A stretch of DNA of 64,000 nucleotides from Rossellomorea vietnamensis NBRC 101237 (GTDB lineage: Bacteria; Bacillota; Bacilli; Bacillales; Bacillaceae_B), in contig NZ_BCVQ01000004.1 of assembly GCF_001591825.1 (NCBI RefSeq), positions 1-64,000 on the forward strand. The letters are read 5' to 3'. Below are positions 24,798 to 33,688 of the stretch, piece after piece. Under the pieces are notes generated by a model. The model was not told the origin of the DNA, did no database searches, and saw nothing but the letters and a program-made list of their open reading frames with translations. The translations under genes and the position numbers were made by a program. The number at the start of each line of letters is the position of its first letter. Within the stretch, counting starts at the first letter, position 1.

Positions 24798-25428
24798 AAA
24801 CAGAAGACGGCTACATGTCATTTCCACTGGTCAGCATTCAAGTGAAGTATTGGTGGAAATCTCGAAAACCATCCACCCCTATATCGATATGCTTCATATC
24901 CGTGAAAGGAGTTGGACAGCTGGGGAGTTGATTGAAACCGTTGATGAATTAACAGCTGCTGGTATTCCATTAAGAAAGCTGTGTATCCATGATCGTGCAG
25001 ACATCGCTTGGATGAAACATGTGAGAGGAGTCCAGCTTTCGCAGCATAGTGCTCCTGTTGCTCTTGTGAAGGAACATTTTCCATCTTTGAAGGTCGGTTC
25101 ATCGGTGCACAGCATGCAAGAAGCACTTTGGGCATGTGACGAAGGAGCCGATTTTCTCCTATATGGGAATATCTATGAAACAACGTCGAAACCAGGGAAG
25201 CAAGGCACAGGGATTATCAATTTGGAAGACATCGTTTTGAACATTCCCCTTCCCATAATCGCCATCGGGGGTATTACGCCCGGACGGGTTGAGGGCATTT
25301 TGAGAACCGGGGCAAAAGGTATCGCGGTATTATCAGGAATCTTTCTTTCAGAAGATCCCCTTGAAGCAGCACGGGCTTATTATATGGCGATCCATAAGGA
25401 GGTGAAACAGCTTGGAGAAAGCATATGA
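24787..25428 (+). CDS. tenI: Thiazole tautomerase TenI
   Basis: A 213-residue TIM-barrel protein of the ThiE/TenI family, next to thiO as in the B. subtilis tenA-tenI-thiO-S-G-F-D order. It aromatises the thiazole product of ThiG rather than joining thiamine halves, and a full thiE is present later in the operon. It keeps HDRADIAW, SVHSMQEA and GGITP. At the position where I expect the catalytic His of TenI (GHVFET-like), this protein has Asn128 (YGNIYET). ATG 24787 is preferred to 24778 because GGGAG lies 9 bp before it. Confidence 0.8.
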   Translation: MEIENRRRLHVISTGQHSSEVLVEISKTIHPYIDMLHIRERSWTAGELIETVDELTAAGIPLRKLCIHDRADIAWMKHVRGVQLSQHSAPVALVKEHFPSLKVGSSVHSMQEALWACDEGADFLLYGNIYETTSKPGKQGTGIINLEDIVLNIPLPIIAIGGITPGRVEGILRTGAKGIAVLSGIFLSEDPLEAARAYYMAIHKEVKQLGESI

Positions 25429-26509
25429 TGTGGTGATCGTAGGGGGAGGTGTAATCGGCTGCTCGATTCTGTACCAGCTTTCCAAAAGAGGAAATAAAGG
25501 ATTGCTGATTGAGAAGGAACAATTGGCATCCAGAGCCTCAAAAGCTGCAGCGGGGATGCTAGGGGTCCATACGGAACTCAATGGGGGAAGCCCCCTCTAT
25601 CGCCTGGCGCAGAAAAGCAGGAATATGTACCCTGCCCTTGCACAGGAATTAAAAGAACTAACCGGTATGGATATAGAGTATATGGAAAATGGAATGATCA
25701 AACTGGCAAGGACAGAGAAAGAGGCACAGACGTTAGTAAGTGTTGCTTCCAAAATGGATCAGGACGAAGGGGTTGAATGGCTATCCTCTCCAAAACTATC
25801 AACCTTCGAACCTTATCTCTCTAAGCAGGCAATCGGCGGTTTGTACATTCCGCGTGACGGGAACGTGTCGGCCGCAAAGCTGACAAAAGCACTGGGCCAC
25901 GCGTCAGTCAGACTAGGGGCTGATATCAAGGAGTATACGGAAGTCCATGACTTTATTGTTGAAGGAAGCAGGATAGTGGGAGTCCAAACATCGATTGGCC
26001 CCTATTATGCATCTGAAATCATCGTTGCAGGCGGTGCGTGGAGTCAATCACTACTGGAGAGAGTCGGCTTGACACTTCACTCTTTTCCAGTTAAAGGTGA
26101 ATGCTTTTCGGTGAAATACTCCAGGAAATTGACGGAGAGGACCATTTTCACCGAGGGCTGCTACATTGTTCCAAAGGTGGGTGGCCGATTTTTAATAGGA
26201 GCAACAGAACATGCGCACACCTTTGATGAAACCATTTCCGTTAGTGGAATGATGAGTTTAATGCAGAAAGCTACAGATATTTTACCAGACCTGATCCATG
26301 CCGATTGGGAAAGAGCCTGGTCAGGGATACGGCCTCAAACAAAAGGAGGACTGCCTGTCATCGGAAGAAGCGAAAGCTTTGAAGGGCTTTCCATTGCAAC
26401 GGGCCACTACCGGAATGGCATCCTCCTTGCTCCCATAACGGGAGTCATGATGGCAGACCTGATGGAAGGCAAAGAGAATTCATTACTACATTCACACATG
26501 GGGAGTTGA
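25412..26509 (+). CDS. thiO: Glycine oxidase ThiO
   Basis: A 365-residue FAD-dependent amine oxidase of the DAO family. The dinucleotide motif VIVGGGVIGCSI is at about residues 8-19, EKEQLASRASKAAAGML follows the FAD fold, and GHYRNGILLAP is the C-terminal family signature. It oxidises glycine to iminoglycine for thiazole synthesis by ThiG, in place of the anaerobic ThiH route, so this is the aerobic pathway. TTG 25412 follows AAGGAGGTG. It overlaps tenI and lies 4 bp before thiS. Confidence 0.92.
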   Translation: MEKAYDVVIVGGGVIGCSILYQLSKRGNKGLLIEKEQLASRASKAAAGMLGVHTELNGGSPLYRLAQKSRNMYPALAQELKELTGMDIEYMENGMIKLARTEKEAQTLVSVASKMDQDEGVEWLSSPKLSTFEPYLSKQAIGGLYIPRDGNVSAAKLTKALGHASVRLGADIKEYTEVHDFIVEGSRIVGVQTSIGPYYASEIIVAGGAWSQSLLERVGLTLHSFPVKGECFSVKYSRKLTERTIFTEGCYIVPKVGGRFLIGATEHAHTFDETISVSGMMSLMQKATDILPDLIHADWERAWSGIRPQTKGGLPVIGRSESFEGLSIATGHYRNGILLAPITGVMMADLMEGKENSLLHSHMGS

Positions 26510-26513
26510 GAAA

Positions 26514-26717
26514 GTGGAATTAAGGATTAATGGACAGCTGGTAACCGTGCCAGACACAGTCAAGACGATAGACGATCTTATACACCATTATAAATTGAAG
26601 AACCGTACAATCATGGTCGAAAAAAATCACATTATATTACGGGCATACGAGCATGAAAAGGCAACAGTTGAAAATGGAGATACCATTGAATTGGTCCAAT
26701 TTGTAGGAGGCGGTTGA
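26514..26717 (+). CDS. thiS: Sulfur carrier protein ThiS
   Basis: A 67-residue ubiquitin-fold protein that ends in Gly-Gly-Gly. ThiF adenylates the C-terminal glycine, which is then converted to a thiocarboxylate that gives sulfur to ThiG. Length and the [16 protein letters not shown] end match the family. The GTG start lies just after the thiO stop, and thiG begins 1 bp after its stop. Confidence 0.93.
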   Translation: MELRINGQLVTVPDTVKTIDDLIHHYKLKNRTIMVEKNHIILRAYEHEKATVENGDTIELVQFVGGG

Positions 26718-26718
26718 T

Positions 26719-27483
26719 ATGTTGAAAATCGGAAATTATACATTTCATTCAAGATTATTGTTAGGGACAGGGAAGTATCCTGATTTTGATATCCAGAAGG
26801 AAGCGGTGGAGGTTTCTGGGGCAGAGATTCTTACGTTCACGGTAAGGAGAATGAATATATTCGAGCCTAGTCAACCCAACTTCCTGGAAAAACTCGACTT
26901 GGAGAGCTACTCATTATTACCGAACACGGCTGGCGCAAAAACTGCTGGGGAAGCGGTGCGGCATGCACAGTTAGCCAGGGCATCGGGAATTTGTGACATG
27001 ATCAAGGTGGAAGTAATCGGTTGTGATAAAACACTATTGCCGGACCCGGTTGAAACCCTGAAAGCAACGGAAGAACTGCTCAAAGAAGGATTTACGGTCC
27101 TCCCATATACTTCCGATGATGTAGTTCTTGCGAGAAAATTGGAAGAGTTGGGCGCACATGCCATTATGCCCGGTGCATCCCCGATCGGATCGGGGCAGGG
27201 AATTGTGAACCCCGTAAACCTCCGTTTCATTATTGAGCAGGCAAAGGTACCGGTCATCGTTGATGCTGGAATCGGTTCTCCTGCTGATGCCGCTTATGCT
27301 ATGGAACTGGGTGCAGATGCTGTGTTGCTGAACACGGCGGTATCACAGGCGAAAGATCCTGTTAAAATGGCCAATGCCATGAGGCTCGCAATCGAAGGTG
27401 GCCGTTTTGGATATGAAGCCGGAAGAATCCCTCAAAAGCCCTATGCTTCAGCGAGCAGCCCGATGGAGGGGATGAGTGTTTGA
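26719..27483 (+). CDS. thiG: Thiazole synthase ThiG
   Basis: A 254-residue TIM-barrel enzyme that builds the thiazole phosphate from deoxyxylulose phosphate, iminoglycine and ThiS-thiocarboxylate. The Schiff-base Lys is at residue 96 ([10 protein letters not shown]). Phosphate-binding loops PIGSGQGI and [11 protein letters not shown] and the [10 protein letters not shown] block are intact. It overlaps the TTG start of thiF. Confidence 0.95.
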   Translation: MLKIGNYTFHSRLLLGTGKYPDFDIQKEAVEVSGAEILTFTVRRMNIFEPSQPNFLEKLDLESYSLLPNTAGAKTAGEAVRHAQLARASGICDMIKVEVIGCDKTLLPDPVETLKATEELLKEGFTVLPYTSDDVVLARKLEELGAHAIMPGASPIGSGQGIVNPVNLRFIIEQAKVPVIVDAGIGSPADAAYAMELGADAVLLNTAVSQAKDPVKMANAMRLAIEGGRFGYEAGRIPQKPYASASSPMEGMSV

Positions 27484-28502
27484 ATGAGGAGAGATATTCA
27501 AGACAAATTTTATTTTCACCCATTGGAAGTGAAGGTCAGGAAAGAATAAGGGATAAACATGTACTGGTCATTGGAGCAGGAGCTTTGGGCACGGGAAACG
27601 CAGAAATCCTCGTTCGTGCCGGCATCGGAAAGCTGACGATCGTGGACCGGGATTACGTCGAATGGAGCAATCTGCAGCGACAGCAGCTTTACAATGAGGA
27701 AGATGCAAAAAGTCGACTACCGAAGGCGATCGCTGCCAAAAAGAGATTGGGGGAAATTAATTCAACAGTTGATATCGAAGCACATATTCTCGATGTCATG
27801 CCTGAAGAGTTAGTGAACTTGGCCATGGGTGCAGATCTGATCATCGATGCTACAGATAACTTTGAAACGAGGATGATCATAAATGATGTATCTCAAAAAT
27901 ATTCCATTCCCTGGATCTATGGAGCATGTGTGGGGAGCTATGGCATTTCATTCAGCATTCTTCCCGGTGTGACACCTTGCCTTTACTGTTTAATCGATGA
28001 AGTTCCGATAGGGGGCTTGACCTGTGATACAGCAGGAATCATCAGTCCTGCCGTCTCACAGGTGGTCGCCCATCAAACGACAGAGGCACTAAAAATGTTG
28101 GTGGAAGATTATGAATCTCTCAGCCATAGGGTCGTCTCTTTCGATTTATGGAAAAATGAACATACGTCTCTTGATGTAAGGAAGTTGAAAAAAGAAGAGT
28201 GTCCCTCGTGTGGTGTTCATCGAATGTACCCAAGTCTTCGATATGAGAATCAAACGAAAACGGCCGTCCTATGTGGACGGGATTCCGTGCAAATCCGGCC
28301 AGCGTCAAGGCACTCTGTTAATCTCTTGGACATTTCAAAAACACTTGAGAACCAGGGCAAGCAAGTGGAAAGGAACCCTTATTTGATCAGGTTCAAGGTC
28401 GATTCCCTCCAAATAGTTTTATTTTATGACGGACGGGCGCTTATCCATGGAACGAAAGAAATGAAGGAAGCAAAATCAATTTATCATCGTTATTTTGGTT
28501 GA
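27480..28502 (+). CDS. thiF: ThiS adenylyltransferase ThiF
   Basis: A 340-residue E1-like adenylyltransferase that activates the ThiS C-terminus. The ATP-binding motif [19 protein letters not shown] is followed by the SNLQRQQL loop. Zinc ligands come from CLYC and CPSC. About 100 extra residues follow the zinc site, as in the longer MoeB/ThiF forms. The start is TTG 27480, 8 bp after GGAGGGG in the end of thiG. Confidence 0.9.
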   Translation: MNEERYSRQILFSPIGSEGQERIRDKHVLVIGAGALGTGNAEILVRAGIGKLTIVDRDYVEWSNLQRQQLYNEEDAKSRLPKAIAAKKRLGEINSTVDIEAHILDVMPEELVNLAMGADLIIDATDNFETRMIINDVSQKYSIPWIYGACVGSYGISFSILPGVTPCLYCLIDEVPIGGLTCDTAGIISPAVSQVVAHQTTEALKMLVEDYESLSHRVVSFDLWKNEHTSLDVRKLKKEECPSCGVHRMYPSLRYENQTKTAVLCGRDSVQIRPASRHSVNLLDISKTLENQGKQVERNPYLIRFKVDSLQIVLFYDGRALIHGTKEMKEAKSIYHRYFG

Positions 28503-28518
28503 AAGAGGAGCGTGACAG

Positions 28519-29328
28519 ATGGTATATAAAGCATTGACGATTGCAGGGTCGGATAGCGGTGGCGGCGCCGGGATTCAGGCGGATCTAAAAACGTTTCAAG
28601 AGTGTCATGTTTATGGGATGTCTGCCGTAACAGCCGTGACAGCTCAAAATACAAAAGGGGTGCAGGGTGTATTTCCATCGTCGGCATCAGAAGTCTTGAT
28701 ACAATTGACGTCCATTAATGAAGATTTGCCACCCGAAGCCGTAAAAACCGGAATGTTGGTGAATGATGAGATCATTGCTTCTGTTGCGGATTTCGCAAGC
28801 ATCTCCGGATGGGAGAAGCTTATAGTGGATCCTGTGATGATTGCGAAAGGGGGAGCTTCTTTATTAGGAGAAAAATCCATTGAAGCGTTGATCAATCGTC
28901 TGATCCCGGTTGCTTACGTCATCACACCCAATATCCCTGAAGCAGAAGCTTTAACGGGAAGAGAGATACGGGATGTTGGTGATTGCCGGAAAGCTGCTGA
29001 GGACCTATACGAGATGGGGGCCAAACATGTGATCATTAAAGGCGGTCACCAATCACAATCTCAATCATCTTATGCGATTGACATTCTTTATGACGGGAAA
29101 GAATTCTTTGAGTTTACAAGTCCAAGAATTTCTACTCCCCATACGCATGGAACGGGCTGTACGTTCTCTGCGGTCATCACGGCAGAATTGGCAAAAGGGA
29201 ACACCGTCTTTGATTCAGTCCATACTGCCAAGGGATTTATTACAGCTGCCATCTCACATTCACTCGGCATCGGGAGTGGACATGGGCCAACGAATCATTG
29301 GGCCTATCATGAAGGAGTCAATCTATGA
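28519..29328 (+). CDS. thiD: HMP/HMP-phosphate kinase ThiD
   Basis: A 269-residue ribokinase-fold enzyme that phosphorylates HMP twice to HMP-PP. The signature opening is AGSDSGGGAGIQADLKTF, with the C-terminal anion hole THGTGCTFSAVITAELAKG. It is co-operonic and overlaps thiE by 4 bp (ATGA). It uses HMP supplied by TenA and the Yko transporter; thiC, the de novo HMP enzyme, is not in this operon. Confidence 0.94.
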   Translation: MVYKALTIAGSDSGGGAGIQADLKTFQECHVYGMSAVTAVTAQNTKGVQGVFPSSASEVLIQLTSINEDLPPEAVKTGMLVNDEIIASVADFASISGWEKLIVDPVMIAKGGASLLGEKSIEALINRLIPVAYVITPNIPEAEALTGREIRDVGDCRKAAEDLYEMGAKHVIIKGGHQSQSQSSYAIDILYDGKEFFEFTSPRISTPHTHGTGCTFSAVITAELAKGNTVFDSVHTAKGFITAAISHSLGIGSGHGPTNHWAYHEGVNL

Positions 29329-29969
29329 ATCTTAGAGACTCCTTAAAGCTATATTTCGTGATGGGCAGTCAAAATTGTGAAAGATCTCCTGTCGATGTAT
29401 TGGAAGAAGCACTCTCGGGCGGGGTTACCATGTTTCAATTTCGGGAAAAGGGGACTCGCTGTCTGGAGGGAAAGCCCATGATGGTACTGGCTCTTGAACT
29501 CCAGCATGTATGTCAAAAGTACAAGGTTCCCTTTATTATCAATGATGATGTGGAGCTGGCTTTGAAAATGGGTGCAGATGGTGTACATATAGGACAGGAG
29601 GACGAATCAATCGGAGCGGTCCGAAAGAAGTTAGGTGATAAAATACTTGGGATTTCCGCTCATAATGTGAGGGAAGCACAACTCGCTTTAGAATCGGGAG
29701 CGGATTATCTGGGTGTGGGTCCCATGTTTCAAACTACAACTAAGAATGATTGCAGACCCGTCCAAGGACCAAAGGTGATTGAATCAATGAGAAAAACGGG
29801 GATTCACCTCCCCGTGGTCGGAATTGGAGGCATCCATTCGGGAAATGTCCATAAAGTAATGGAAGCAGGCTCCGATGGTGTGGCTGTCATCTCGGCGATT
29901 TCAAAACATCCTGAGCGTACTCATACTCTCTTTCAAGGGGTTCAGGATAGTGTGTTAAAATCTTTCTAG
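29325..29969 (+). CDS. thiE: Thiamine-phosphate synthase ThiE
   Basis: A 214-residue TIM barrel that joins HMP-PP and thiazole phosphate. Diagnostic blocks are FQFREKG (substrate Lys), INDDVELALKMGADGVHIGQED, GPMFQTTTKND and VGIGGIHSGN. It is the last gene of the operon. I do not see a clear terminator in the next 100 bp. Confidence 0.94.
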   Translation: MNLRDSLKLYFVMGSQNCERSPVDVLEEALSGGVTMFQFREKGTRCLEGKPMMVLALELQHVCQKYKVPFIINDDVELALKMGADGVHIGQEDESIGAVRKKLGDKILGISAHNVREAQLALESGADYLGVGPMFQTTTKNDCRPVQGPKVIESMRKTGIHLPVVGIGGIHSGNVHKVMEAGSDGVAVISAISKHPERTHTLFQGVQDSVLKSF

Positions 29970-30022
29970 AAAATCACCGGACAAAAACAACATATCCTGC
30001 CCTCCTCTATCATACGATACAG

Positions 30023-30036
30023 TAGACCCCGGTCTA
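30023..30036. promoter_or_regulatory. 14-bp palindrome upstream of tcyP
   Basis: TAGACC-CC-GGTCTA, 39 bp before the tcyP start. It is a possible operator; I do not recognise the regulator. No consensus promoter is obvious around it. Confidence 0.3.
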
Positions 30037-30074
30037 ACTTGTATCACCATCATCGATAAGAGGGAGGGTTTAGA

Positions 30075-31460
30075 ATGAATGTCTGGTTTGTTTTGTTGAA
30101 CATTTTGGTGTTTCTTGTTCTCATTGGTGTACTATTTCATATGCAAAGAAAAAATGTTTCGTTTTCAAAACGGGTGTTTGCCGCACTCGGACTGGGAATT
30201 GTTTTCGGTCTCGGTTTACAGTGGGTGTATGAGGCAGGTGATGAAAATGTCACCCAATCGATTGAATGGTTCAATATTGTGGGAACGGGTTATATTAAGC
30301 TGCTTCAAATGATTGTCATGCCACTTGTATTCGTATCGATCCTTTCAGCCTTTTCAAAATTAAAACGATCTTCCAATCTAGGGAAAATTTCAGTATTGAT
30401 CATCGGATTGCTTGTCGGTACGACTGCCGTCGCGGCTGCAGTAGGTATTGCGACAACTGCAGCATTCGACCTGGAAGCCATCCAAATTGATCAAGGAAAT
30501 GCCGAAGCGGCAAGGGGTGTTCAGCTGGAGGAGAGGGCAGCGGCTTTAGAAGGCCAAAGCTATCCTCAAAAAATCCTGGAACTCCTGCCTCAGAATCCTT
30601 TCCTTGATTTAACCGGAGAAAGAGCCACGTCGACCATAGCTGTTGTAATTTTTGCAGCCTTCATCGGCATCGCCTATTTAGGGGTTCAGCGAAAGGAACC
30701 TGAAGCGGCGGAATTTTTCAAGAAAATCGTGGATTCCATCTATGCTGTCGTAATGAGAATTGTGACCCTGGTATTGAGGCTGACGCCATTCGGTGTGCTG
30801 GCCATCATGGCGAAAACAGTCGCACTGAGTGATTTCGATGCCATCATGAAACTTGGTGAATTTGTAGGGGCGTCCTATGTTGCCCTTATTATCATGTTCT
30901 TGATCCATTTAATCCTATTGACGCTTACAGGACTGAATCCGGTCACATACGTGAAAAAAGTACTTCCCGTATTGGCTTTTGCCTTTACCTCAAGATCCAG
31001 TGCAGGGACGTTGCCCCTTAATATTCAAACCCAGAAAAATAAACTGGGTGTTTCTGAAGGGATCGCCAACTTTTCGGGATCTTTTGGATTATCCATTGGG
31101 CAAAACGGATGTGCCGGCGTTTACCCGGCTATGCTTGCCGTCATGATCGCACCTACGGTTGGCATCAATCCTTTTACCCCAACATTTATTTTTACGCTCA
31201 TTGCCATTGTTGCCATCAGCTCCTTCGGTGTCGCCGGAGTTGGCGGCGGTGCCACATTTGCCGCTATCCTCGTCCTTTCTGCCATGGACCTGCCGGTTGC
31301 GTTAGCGGGTCTTCTGATTTCAATCGAACCTTTAATCGACATGGGCCGGACAGCCGTTAATGTGAGTGGTGCCATGACATCTGGAATCATCACGAGTAAG
31401 GTAACGGGAGAACTGGATACGGAAACCTATAATAAAGAAATGATCGAAGCTGAAGCTTAA
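30075..31460 (+). CDS. tcyP: L-cystine symporter TcyP
   Basis: A 461-residue dicarboxylate/amino-acid:cation symporter family protein with about eight transmembrane helices. The re-entrant loop motif SRSSAGTLPLNIQTQKNKLG and the late NVSGAMTSGI match Bacillus TcyP (YhcL), which imports cystine. It fits the sulfur theme of the window and has its own terminator. The RBS is GGAGGG. Confidence 0.9.
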   Translation: MNVWFVLLNILVFLVLIGVLFHMQRKNVSFSKRVFAALGLGIVFGLGLQWVYEAGDENVTQSIEWFNIVGTGYIKLLQMIVMPLVFVSILSAFSKLKRSSNLGKISVLIIGLLVGTTAVAAAVGIATTAAFDLEAIQIDQGNAEAARGVQLEERAAALEGQSYPQKILELLPQNPFLDLTGERATSTIAVVIFAAFIGIAYLGVQRKEPEAAEFFKKIVDSIYAVVMRIVTLVLRLTPFGVLAIMAKTVALSDFDAIMKLGEFVGASYVALIIMFLIHLILLTLTGLNPVTYVKKVLPVLAFAFTSRSSAGTLPLNIQTQKNKLGVSEGIANFSGSFGLSIGQNGCAGVYPAMLAVMIAPTVGINPFTPTFIFTLIAIVAISSFGVAGVGGGATFAAILVLSAMDLPVALAGLLISIEPLIDMGRTAVNVSGAMTSGIITSKVTGELDTETYNKEMIEAEA

Positions 31461-31467
31461 ATGCCGG

Positions 31468-31499
31468 GCCGGCTCATTTTTGATGAGCCGGCTTTTTTA
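31468..31499 (+). terminator. Terminator of tcyP
   Basis: GCCGGCTCAT (31468-31477) pairs perfectly with ATGAGCCGGC (31483-31492), followed by TTTTTT. Confidence 0.9.
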
Positions 31500-31538
31500 T
31501 TGGAAAAGGAAATTTCACATGTTTTTGAGTGTTTATGA

Positions 31539-31567
31539 TTGAAAATTCAGACTATATTCTTTACTAT
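31539..31567 (+). promoter_or_regulatory. Promoter of acyl-CoA operon 1
   Basis: TTGAAA (31539-31544), 17-bp spacer, TACTAT (31562-31567). The predicted start of transcription falls at the edge of the TetR-type operator. Confidence 0.6.
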
Positions 31568-31576
31568 AGAGGTAAC

Positions 31577-31594
31577 ATACCGACCGGTTAGTAT
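31577..31594. promoter_or_regulatory. TetR-type operator, site 1
   Basis: ATACCGACCGGTTAGTAT is an imperfect 18-bp dyad centred on CCGG. A 17/18 identical copy lies at 36719-36736 before the second operon. The TetR-family gene at 36115 is the obvious candidate repressor. Confidence 0.65.
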
Positions 31595-31632
31595 CTTGGT
31601 GTGTGAATGACTTGAAAGAGGGAGGCAGGAAT

Positions 31633-32406
31633 ATGCATGTAAAGGAATTGTTTGATTTATCCGGTAAGGTGGCACTGGTGACTGGTGGAGGCAGGGGTCT
31701 TGGAAAGCAGATTGCAACCTGTTTTGCGGAAGCAGGAGCAAATGTTGTCATCTGTTCAAGAAATGTAGAAGCATGCGATGAAGTCAAAAAGGATTTAGAG
31801 GGTATGGGTGTACAAGCACTTTCCTTTCAATGTGATGTCACGGATCCGGAAGACGTCGCGAGGGTTGTGGATGAAACCCAAAAGGCATTTGGACGAATTG
31901 ACATCCTGGTGAATAACAGCGGTGCTTCATGGGGCGCTCCTGCAGAAGAAATGCCCCTCGAGGCATGGCATAAAGTCATGAACGTAAATGTGAACGGGAC
32001 CTTCATTATGTCACAGGCGGTAGGAAAGCTGATGTTAGCACAGAATGAAGGGAAAATCATCAATATCGCGTCTGTAGCGGGTCTTCAAGGAACGGACCCA
32101 AGATATATGGATGCCATCGGCTATAGTACAAGTAAAGCAGCAGTCATCAACTTCACCAAGGATCTTGCCGTGAAATGGGGCTCTCGCGGAGTCCATGTTA
32201 ACGCAATCGCACCAGGCTTCTTTCCGACAAAAATGTCAAAGGGGATCCTCTCCCATGCCGGGGAAGCCATTTTAGAAGGTACGCCGTTAAATCGATTCGG
32301 AAGCGAAGATGATTTAAAAGGGGCGGCTCTTTTCCTTGCTTCCCGTGCCTCTGATTTTGTAACAGGTTCGGTCCTTGTGGTGGATGGCGGCTCCTCAGCG
32401 ATGTAA
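31633..32406 (+). CDS. SDR family oxidoreductase
   Basis: A 257-residue short-chain dehydrogenase. The cofactor motif TGGGRGLG is near residues 17-24, NNSG replaces the usual NNAG, catalytic Ser lies in NIASVAG, and Tyr164/Lys168 are in YSTSK. The opening VKELFDLSGKVALVTGG is common in SDRs annotated as gluconate/3-oxoacyl reductases. It is the first gene of acyl-CoA operon 1. By position it could oxidise a hydroxyacyl-CoA intermediate, or act on a keto group as LvaD does; this is inference. ATG 31633 has GGGAGG upstream and is preferred to ATG 31603. Confidence 0.75.
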   Translation: MHVKELFDLSGKVALVTGGGRGLGKQIATCFAEAGANVVICSRNVEACDEVKKDLEGMGVQALSFQCDVTDPEDVARVVDETQKAFGRIDILVNNSGASWGAPAEEMPLEAWHKVMNVNVNGTFIMSQAVGKLMLAQNEGKIINIASVAGLQGTDPRYMDAIGYSTSKAAVINFTKDLAVKWGSRGVHVNAIAPGFFPTKMSKGILSHAGEAILEGTPLNRFGSEDDLKGAALFLASRASDFVTGSVLVVDGGSSAM

Positions 32407-32439
32407 CCCGATTATTTTTAATAAGGAAGGATGGATGTC

Positions 32440-33669
32440 ATGGAGTTCTCCTATTCTCCAAAAGTACAAGAATATCAAAATAAACTATCCCGCTTCATGG
32501 AAGAGTTCGTATACCCGAATGAATCCCTTTATGAACAGCAATTAAACAGGCAGGATACCCGATGGAGTTCAGTCCCTCCCATCATGGAAGAATTAAAAAC
32601 CGAAGCAAGGAAACAAGGGTTATGGAACTTATTTCTACCAGAAAGTGAATATGGGGCTGGATTAAGTAATGTGGAATATGCACCGCTTTGTGAAATCATG
32701 GGAAGGTCTTTAATCGGCCCGGAAGTATTCAACTGCAACGCTCCAGATACTGGTAATATGGAAGTGTTGGAGCGGTATGGCACCCCTGCCCAAAAGGAGC
32801 GATACCTGATCCCCCTCCTGAATGGTGAGATCCGCTCCTGTTTCTCGATGACGGAGCCCGAAGTCGCTTCATCCGATGCCACAAATATCAAGGCAAGCAT
32901 CGTTCGAGACGGGGATGAATACGTCATCAATGCCAGGAAATGGTGGTCTTCCGGTGCTGGGGATCCCCGGTGCAGCTTCTCCATCTTAATGGGGAAAACA
33001 GACCCTGATGCAAGACGACATGAGCAGCAATCGATGATCATTGTCCCTTTGGACGCGGAGGGTGTGAAAATTGAACGGATGCTTCCAGTCTTTGGATACG
33101 ATCATGCTCCTCATGGTCATGGAGAAATCACCTTTACCGATGTGCGGGTGCCCCTGGAAAATATGATCTGGGCGGAAGGGAAAGGTTTTGCCATTGCCCA
33201 GGGGCGATTAGGTCCAGGGCGGATCCATCATTGCATGCGTTTGATCGGAGCAGCGGAAAGGGCGCTTGAAGAATTATGTAAGCGTGTTCAAAACAGGGGA
33301 GCATTCGGAAAGACGCTCTCAAGTCAGGGGGTCGTCATGGAATGGATCGCTGATTCACGTATTGAAATCGAGCAGGCACGCCTTCTGACCATGAAAGCCG
33401 CTTACATGATGGATACCGTCGGAAATAAAATGGCCAAACAGGAAATCGCCATGATAAAGGTAGCGGCCCCTTCCATGGCATTACGGGTGATAGACCGGGG
33501 CATTCAGGCATTTGGGGCTGCCGGGGTATCAGGGGACCATTCAATGGCCGCACAATGGGCAAATGCCCGCACATTACGGCTTGCCGACGGGCCTGATGAA
33601 GTACATCGTGCCCAACTAGCAAAATTAGAACTTAGAAAATATCAAAAAGCCTCTCCGGTAGAGAGCTAG
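32440..33669 (+). CDS. Acyl-CoA dehydrogenase, ACAD10/ACAD11-type
   Basis: A 409-residue FAD acyl-CoA dehydrogenase. Its signatures follow the mammalian ACAD10/11 subgroup: [48 protein letters not shown]-like [12 protein letters not shown], and [11 protein letters not shown]. The position of the usual catalytic Glu in the YEGT loop is Asp (ADGPDE). ACAD10/11 proteins handle 4-phosphoacyl-CoA made from 4-hydroxy acids, with an APH-type kinase domain fused N-terminally; here a separate APH gene is at 37193. ATG 32440 is chosen because AAGGAAGG abuts ATG 32431. Confidence 0.85.
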   Translation: MEFSYSPKVQEYQNKLSRFMEEFVYPNESLYEQQLNRQDTRWSSVPPIMEELKTEARKQGLWNLFLPESEYGAGLSNVEYAPLCEIMGRSLIGPEVFNCNAPDTGNMEVLERYGTPAQKERYLIPLLNGEIRSCFSMTEPEVASSDATNIKASIVRDGDEYVINARKWWSSGAGDPRCSFSILMGKTDPDARRHEQQSMIIVPLDAEGVKIERMLPVFGYDHAPHGHGEITFTDVRVPLENMIWAEGKGFAIAQGRLGPGRIHHCMRLIGAAERALEELCKRVQNRGAFGKTLSSQGVVMEWIADSRIEIEQARLLTMKAAYMMDTVGNKMAKQEIAMIKVAAPSMALRVIDRGIQAFGAAGVSGDHSMAAQWANARTLRLADGPDEVHRAQLAKLELRKYQKASPVES

Positions 33670-33688
33670 GAAGAGAGAGTGATTGCAT

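Noticed and set aside
32529-33041. Long antisense frame in the ACAD gene (170 codons)
   Set aside because: It is the shadow of a real gene with clear family motifs on the other strand; its composition is typical of antisense frames and it has no RBS.
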